Positions 4,862 to 8,549 of a DNA stretch of 8,549 nucleotides are shown piece by piece. The stretch covers positions 1-8,549 of the forward strand of contig JAJYWT010000122.1 of assembly GCA_021791345.1 (NCBI GenBank), written 5' to 3'. The DNA is from a bacterium (GTDB lineage Bacteria > Chloroflexota > Dormibacteria > UBA8260 > Bog-877). Positions within the stretch are counted from its first letter, which is position 1. The number at the start of each line of letters is the position of its first letter. Below the pieces are notes generated by a model that saw only the letters and a list, made by a program, of their open reading frames with translations, did no database searches and was not told the origin of the DNA. Position numbers and translations under genes: made by a program.

Positions 4862-7593
4862 CGCAGCACCTCCAGGGGGCGCACCCTGACCGGCCCCCAG
4901 GCCACCAGGGCGGCGGTGAGCACTGCCACCACGATCGCACCGACCACGATGGCGAGCGCCAGCGGGGTCGGGATCCCCAGTGAGATCTTGATCACCAGCC
5001 GCCCCAGCGGCAGCAGCGCCAGCGCGATCGCGAGCATGCCGCCGGTCGCTCCCAGCCAGGCGACCGCGCCGGTCTCGATCAATACCTGCGCGAAGACCTC
5101 CCGGCTGCCCTGTCCCACCGCCTTCTGGATGCCGATCTCGCGGCGGCGCTCCAGCAGCGCCAGGGCCACGGAGTTGGCGATGATCACGATCCCGGCCAGC
5201 AGCGCCAGGGAGGCGATCGCGGTGAGGAAGAGGATGGCGTTGTTGAGGAACTGGTCGATGATCAGGGTGAAGTCGGCGAGGCTTATCACCTGCGCACCGG
5301 TCACCCTCTGGCGCAGGTTGGTCGCCGCCGCGTCCGCGCGATCGGGCGGGAACTTCATCTCCACCACCTCCATGACCCCGCTGCCACCGATCCGGGCGGT
5401 GGTGCCGGTGGTGGCCAGGATGGGCGCCACCGTGGTGGTGATGGAGATCCCGCTTTTGGCGCCGCGATGGACGACGCTGTAGAACCCGACCACCCTGACC
5501 TCCACCACCCGAGCGCTCCTTGAGAGCGGGTCGAGCAGCCCGATCTGGTCTCCCAGACGCAGGTGGTAGGGGGCACCGTGCAGGACGTTCTCGACGAGCA
5601 CGCCGTTTCCCGCCTGATCGGCCGCGTCGAGCTGGCGACCCGACGTGATCGAGACCGGCGGGGTGACACCGCCCTGCACGTCGAACCCCTGGATCCCGCT
5701 GAGCAGCGCGACCGCCTCCTTGCCCCGACCGGTGGTCGCGCCGCCGGCGACCGCCTTGGCGAAGGGGACACCGGCGATGGAGACCGGCTCGGTGATGGCG
5801 GCGTTGGAGACCAGCTGGTGACCGGGATGGAGGCGGCGCACGGCCCGGGTCAGGGCCACCTGGTCGGTGCTGGGGGCGACCGCGATCACGTTGTAGCTGG
5901 TCGACTGGGTGATGATCGAGTCGAGATCGGCGCGAATGTCGGTGCCCAGGACCAGGATCAGGCCGACCGCGAACACCCCCACGAACAGCGCCACCGCGGT
6001 CGCCGCGGTGCGGGTCCGCTGGCGGCTGGCGTTGCGGAAGGCGAAGCGCACCACCGACTTCAACGGGCGCGGCAGCACCACCACCAGGTAGCCGAGCAGG
6101 GCAAACGCGATCATGAGCGCCCCCACCGCCCGCAGGCTGGAGACCCGGGTGATCCCGATCGCCACCAGCAAGGCCGCGGTGACCAGGGCCAGATAGCTGG
6201 GGGTGAAGCGCTCGGGGACGGGGAGTTTGCCCATGACCATGAGCGCCAGGCTGAAGAGGCCAGTCAGGATGAACAGGGCGATTCCGGTCGCCACCACCAG
6301 GGCCAGGGCCAGCGTCACCGAACCCAGGATCGCGGCCGCCAGCAGCCAGAACAGCGCACCCACCAGGGCCAGCAGCAGCAGGCTGGAGCCCACGACGGCG
6401 GCACTGGTGCCCCCCGGGTCGTCGCGCAGGACGGCCGCTGGGCGCACCCGGCTGAGGCGGACGATGGGGAGGATCGCGAAGATGCAGGTGGTGGCGACCC
6501 CGATCCCCACCCCCGCCAGCACCACCTCCCAGTCGAGGGCGAAGTTGATATCCAGCGAGGCGATGTTCTGCAGCAAAAGCCGGATCCCGTCGGACAGCCC
6601 GATCCCCGCGAGCGCCCCCGCGATCCCCCCGGTCAAGCCGAGGAGGGCCGCCTCCAGGCCGAAGAGCACATAGAGGTCGCGCCTCCTGTACCCGGTGGTC
6701 TTCAGCATCGCGATCTCGAGGCGGCGCCGCGAGAGGCTCACCTGCATGGTGTTGACGATCCCGATCCCGCCGATCAGAAGAGCCGCCAGCCCCGCGACCG
6801 CCAGGAACTGGGTCAGCTGCTGGTCGGCCTTGCGATCCGAGTTCAGCGCCTGCTGGACGGTGGACACGGTCGCCAGCGGCAGCTGACGGCTGAGCTCGGC
6901 GGCGACCTTCGCCGCCTGGCCGGAGTTCCGGGTAGTGAGATAGACCTCGCCGTAGTCGACCGGCGCCGATCGGGCAAGGCTCGAGGCCAGGGTGGCGTAG
7001 GAGGTGAGCACGTCCTGGGACAGCCCCGCCGGGGCGGTTCCCTGGATGACCCCGCCCACCGTCCAGTAGATCGGGTGGGTGGCGGCGGCAGCGTTCACCC
7101 GCACCAACGAACCGACTCGGGCCTTGAGCAGGCTGGCGACCGAGGCGGAGAGGACCATGGTGTCCCGGCGGCGCATCAGCTGGGTGAACGTGCCCTGCGC
7201 GCCCGGGTTCAGGGTGAGCCGGCCGACCAGGGGGAAGGACGCCGGGTCCACCGCGTCGATGACGGTGGAGACGCCCTGGCCGTTGCTCCTGATCAGGGTC
7301 GCCTGGTACTCCCGCACCGCCGTGTACCGGGTGATCTGACCGGTGCGCTTGAGCTGGGCCAGGACCGGCAGTTCGGAGGCGGGCAGTGGGACCGCGGTGG
7401 AGACCACGGATACGTCTCCTCCGTTGGCCTGCCGCACGTTGGCGGTCAGGGACGAGGACACCATCGCCGCCGCCAGCTGCAGCCCCACGATCGCCATCAC
7501 CCCCACCCCGACGCAGAAGGCGCCGAGGACCGTGCGTCGTCCCCCGCGCCGCAGCGATCGGGTGGTGTAGCGGAGGTAGAGCCCGGACTTCAA
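4852..7593 (-). CDS. MacB/FtsX-type ABC transporter permease with duplicated FtsX modules
   Basis: This 913-residue membrane protein pairs with the adjacent ATPase. Such permeases do not pump through a channel in the classic way but couple ATP hydrolysis to movements of extracytoplasmic domains (lipoprotein or peptide export, cell-wall hydrolase control). Two halves are visible. Half 1 has a TM helix (21-45), an extracytoplasmic domain (about 46-258) and three TM helices (262-284, 308-335, 355-378). Half 2 has TM 530-551, an extracytoplasmic domain (about 552-782) and TM helices near 783-810, 835-863 and 876-900. Each half has the cytoplasmic coupling signature RRxEI followed by K and G (290-301 and 816-827), and each ends with an RVRPxxVLR-type tail (382-390, 903-911). 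A hydrophobic linker (about 398-508) may add up to four helices. The start is TTG 7593, overlapping the ATPase stop in TTGA. No adaptor gene is visible. Confidence 0.92.
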   Translation of the reverse strand: MKSGLYLRYTTRSLRRGGRRTVLGAFCVGVGVMAIVGLQLAAAMVSSSLTANVRQANGGDVSVVSTAVPLPASELPVLAQLKRTGQITRYTAVREYQATLIRSNGQGVSTVIDAVDPASFPLVGRLTLNPGAQGTFTQLMRRRDTMVLSASVASLLKARVGSLVRVNAAAATHPIYWTVGGVIQGTAPAGLSQDVLTSYATLASSLARSAPVDYGEVYLTTRNSGQAAKVAAELSRQLPLATVSTVQQALNSDRKADQQLTQFLAVAGLAALLIGGIGIVNTMQVSLSRRRLEIAMLKTTGYRRRDLYVLFGLEAALLGLTGGIAGALAGIGLSDGIRLLLQNIASLDINFALDWEVVLAGVGIGVATTCIFAILPIVRLSRVRPAAVLRDDPGGTSAAVVGSSLLLLALVGALFWLLAAAILGSVTLALALVVATGIALFILTGLFSLALMVMGKLPVPERFTPSYLALVTAALLVAIGITRVSSLRAVGALMIAFALLGYLVVVLPRPLKSVVRFAFRNASRQRTRTAATAVALFVGVFAVGLILVLGTDIRADLDSIITQSTSYNVIAVAPSTDQVALTRAVRRLHPGHQLVSNAAITEPVSIAGVPFAKAVAGGATTGRGKEAVALLSGIQGFDVQGGVTPPVSITSGRQLDAADQAGNGVLVENVLHGAPYHLRLGDQIGLLDPLSRSARVVEVRVVGFYSVVHRGAKSGISITTTVAPILATTGTTARIGGSGVMEVVEMKFPPDRADAAATNLRQRVTGAQVISLADFTLIIDQFLNNAILFLTAIASLALLAGIVIIANSVALALLERRREIGIQKAVGQGSREVFAQVLIETGAVAWLGATGGMLAIALALLPLGRLVIKISLGIPTPLALAIVVGAIVVAVLTAALVAWGPVRVRPLEVLRYE

Positions 7594-8444
7594 GCAGCTG
7601 TGGCCCGAGGGCCGGGAGCGTCACTGACCAGCTGGCCGTCGCTCAGCTGGAGCATCCTGGTCGCGTACTGAGCGACCGAGGGATCATGGGTCGCGACCAC
7701 AAAGGTGGTCCCCAACGTCTGCTTCAGCTGCCACAGCAGGTCGAGCACCTCCCGCCCCTGGGCCGCTGCCAGGTTTCCGGTCGGCTCGTCGGCGACCAGC
7801 AGCGGAGGCTGGGTGGCCAGCGCTCGGGCGATCGCCACCCGCTGCTGCTCCCCGCCCGAGAGCTGGCTCGGGCGGTGCTCCATCCGGTGGGAGAGCCCCA
7901 CCAGGCCCAGGAGCTCCTCCGCCCTGGCGGAGGGGGAGCCCTTCCAGGAGCCGGCGTAGAGGGGCACCTCGACGTTCTCCCGCGCGGTCAGCGTGGGGAT
8001 CAGGTTGAAGGCCTGGAACACCATCCCCACCGTGCGGTTGCGGATTCCGGCCAGCTGACTCTCCCGCATCGCCGACACGTCGACCCCGTTGAGGAGCACC
8101 TGGCCGGAGCTGGGGGTGTCCAGCCCGGTGATGCAGCCAAGCAGGGTGCTCTTGCCACTGCCCGAGGGGCCCATCAGGGTGACGAACTCCCCGGCGGGGA
8201 TGCGAAAGGTGATGTCCTTGAGAATCTCGATCCGCTCCTCCCCCAGGTGTAGGGTGCGGCCGAGGTGCCGCACCTCCAGGACCGGGACTTCGCCATGGGA
8301 CAAGCCGTTGCTTAACCCACCTGCGGGGGAGGTTGCAGGAGCAAAGTCAGCCAAGAGGTCGACTCCGGACCGGGCCAGGGTCCGAAACAGGAGGGGGCAC
8401 CTCGGCGACTGCAAATTGTGCGGCCAAGGGTGGCTTTCTGCCAT
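7590..8444 (-). CDS. LolD/MacB-type ABC transporter ATPase; N-terminal start uncertain
   Basis: This is the cytoplasmic ATPase partner of the permease. Counting from ATG 8444 (284 residues): Walker A GPSGSGKST (92-100), Q-loop Q144 in VFQAFNLIP, signature LSGGEQQR (195-202), Walker B LLVADEP (215-221, catalytic E220), and switch His H253. VFQAFNLIPTLTARENV is typical of the LolD/MacB group. The D-loop reads GNLA rather than the usual GNLD. The first roughly 50 residues match no ABC domain. They include a TTA codon and have visibly poorer G/C at third positions than the rest of the gene. TTG 8303 would give 237 residues, the normal family length, and may be the true start, with 8304-8444 as leader. 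ATG 8444 is reported as the longest reading frame. The gene is coupled to the permease by the 4-base overlap. Confidence 0.9.
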   Translation of the reverse strand: MAESHPWPHNLQSPRCPLLFRTLARSGVDLLADFAPATSPAGGLSNGLSHGEVPVLEVRHLGRTLHLGEERIEILKDITFRIPAGEFVTLMGPSGSGKSTLLGCITGLDTPSSGQVLLNGVDVSAMRESQLAGIRNRTVGMVFQAFNLIPTLTARENVEVPLYAGSWKGSPSARAEELLGLVGLSHRMEHRPSQLSGGEQQRVAIARALATQPPLLVADEPTGNLAAAQGREVLDLLWQLKQTLGTTFVVATHDPSVAQYATRMLQLSDGQLVSDAPGPRATAA

Positions 8445-8549
8445 CCGCCAAAAGGATGAAATTTTTCCTCATCTGATGAGCCAATATATTGGGGCGAGAG
8501 TGTTTCCCGCCGCCGCGATTTCCGCCGAGCTCTCCATGCCTCGCCAGGC
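8445..8549. other. Upstream region of the ABC operon, no gene assigned
   Basis: These 105 bases contain the 8481-8492 palindrome and an AT-rich tract, and are otherwise GC-rich. A minus-strand frame is open from the window edge to a TGA at 8471-8469 (about 26 codons, including rare ATA and TAT), and a plus-strand ATG occurs at 8536 with no ribosome-binding site. Neither has enough sequence to be called a gene. Confidence 0.5.
8481..8492. promoter_or_regulatory. AT-rich palindrome CCAATATATTGG, probable promoter/operator of the ABC operon
   Basis: This is a perfect 12-base palindrome in the only AT-rich patch of the window (8459-8490), upstream of the ATPase gene. Read on the minus strand it contains TATATT (8488-8483), a good -10 box, which would place +1 near 8477-8474, about 30 bases before ATG 8444. 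Being symmetrical it could also drive the plus strand or bind a dimeric repressor over the -10 region. No -35 hexamer is evident on either strand. Confidence 0.45.

Noticed and set aside
4163..7624. A 1153-codon open frame on the minus strand running through the permease in another frame
   Set aside because: The product is a Gly/Arg/Pro/Ala-rich shadow without membrane segments or motifs, fully overlapping the well-supported permease frame.
5563..7671. A 702-codon open frame on the plus strand, antisense to the ABC permease
   Set aside because: Its product is a low-complexity string rich in His, Asp, Gln, Gly and Arg with no motif. It is the expected antisense reflection of GC-rich codons, while the minus-strand permease has clear family structure.
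8347..8472. A 41-codon minus-strand frame (ATG 8472, begins MRKNF) in the leader of the ATPase
   Set aside because: It could be a leader peptide gene, but it has no ribosome-binding site, sits 10 bases after the -10 box rather than 6-7, and has no recognisable features. Too weak to call.
8469..8549. Minus-strand frame open from the window edge to TGA 8471-8469, as the tail of another gene
   Set aside because: Only about 26 codons, with rare ATA and TAT and no motif. The stop would also fall beyond the AT-rich promoter-like palindrome, which argues for intergenic DNA.
8536..8549. Plus-strand ATG at 8536 as the start of a divergent gene
   Set aside because: Only four codons are visible and there is no ribosome-binding site or TAnnnT box before it.
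1..8549. CRISPR arrays, tRNA/rRNA genes, insertion sequences, defence systems
   Set aside because: No regularly spaced repeats, no transposase or terminal inverted repeats, and almost all bases are accounted for by the eight coding genes, so there is no room or signal for these.

Overview
This is a very GC-rich (about 70% by eye), gene-dense stretch of bacterial chromosome with eight protein genes, no RNA genes and no mobile elements. Protein content (trehalose synthase/phosphatase of the kind seen in actinobacteria, a holin-X-like membrane protein, a DUF3618 protein) and apparently leaderless genes with a TAnnnT box just upstream of the start codon suggest Actinomycetota or a neighbouring high-GC phylum such as Chloroflexota or Dormibacterota. 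The assignment to a phylum is inference and weak.

Layout. 1-825 (+): 3' part of a 2-oxoacid:ferredoxin oxidoreductase beta subunit (central carbon metabolism), cut by the window edge. 901-2433 (+): trehalose-6-phosphate synthase (otsA). 2411-3274 (-): trehalose-6-phosphate phosphatase (otsB), facing otsA tail to tail with a 23-base overlap of the coding regions. 3275-3329: a 55-base divergent promoter region. 3330-3722 (+) and 3686-4138 (+): two overlapping small membrane-protein genes, a holin-X-like protein and a DUF3618 protein. 4190-4861 (+): a GNAT acetyltransferase. 4852-7593 (-): a large MacB/FtsX-type ABC permease. 7590-8444 (-): its LolD/MacB-type ATPase, overlapping the permease by 4 bases. 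8445-8549: upstream region holding an AT-rich 12-base palindrome that probably contains the promoter of the ABC operon.

How the genes work together. OtsA and OtsB form the complete two-step UDP-glucose + glucose-6-phosphate to trehalose route, but they lie on opposite strands and so need separate promoters. The holin-like/DUF3618 pair is probably co-translated and acts at the membrane, function unknown. The ATPase and permease make one exporter or membrane-remodelling complex, with no periplasmic adaptor gene in view. The window is mostly conventional metabolism and transport. The points most worth a second look are the recurring leaderless-promoter geometry, the tail-to-tail otsA/otsB overlap, the uncertain N-terminus and leader of the ABC ATPase, and its altered D-loop.
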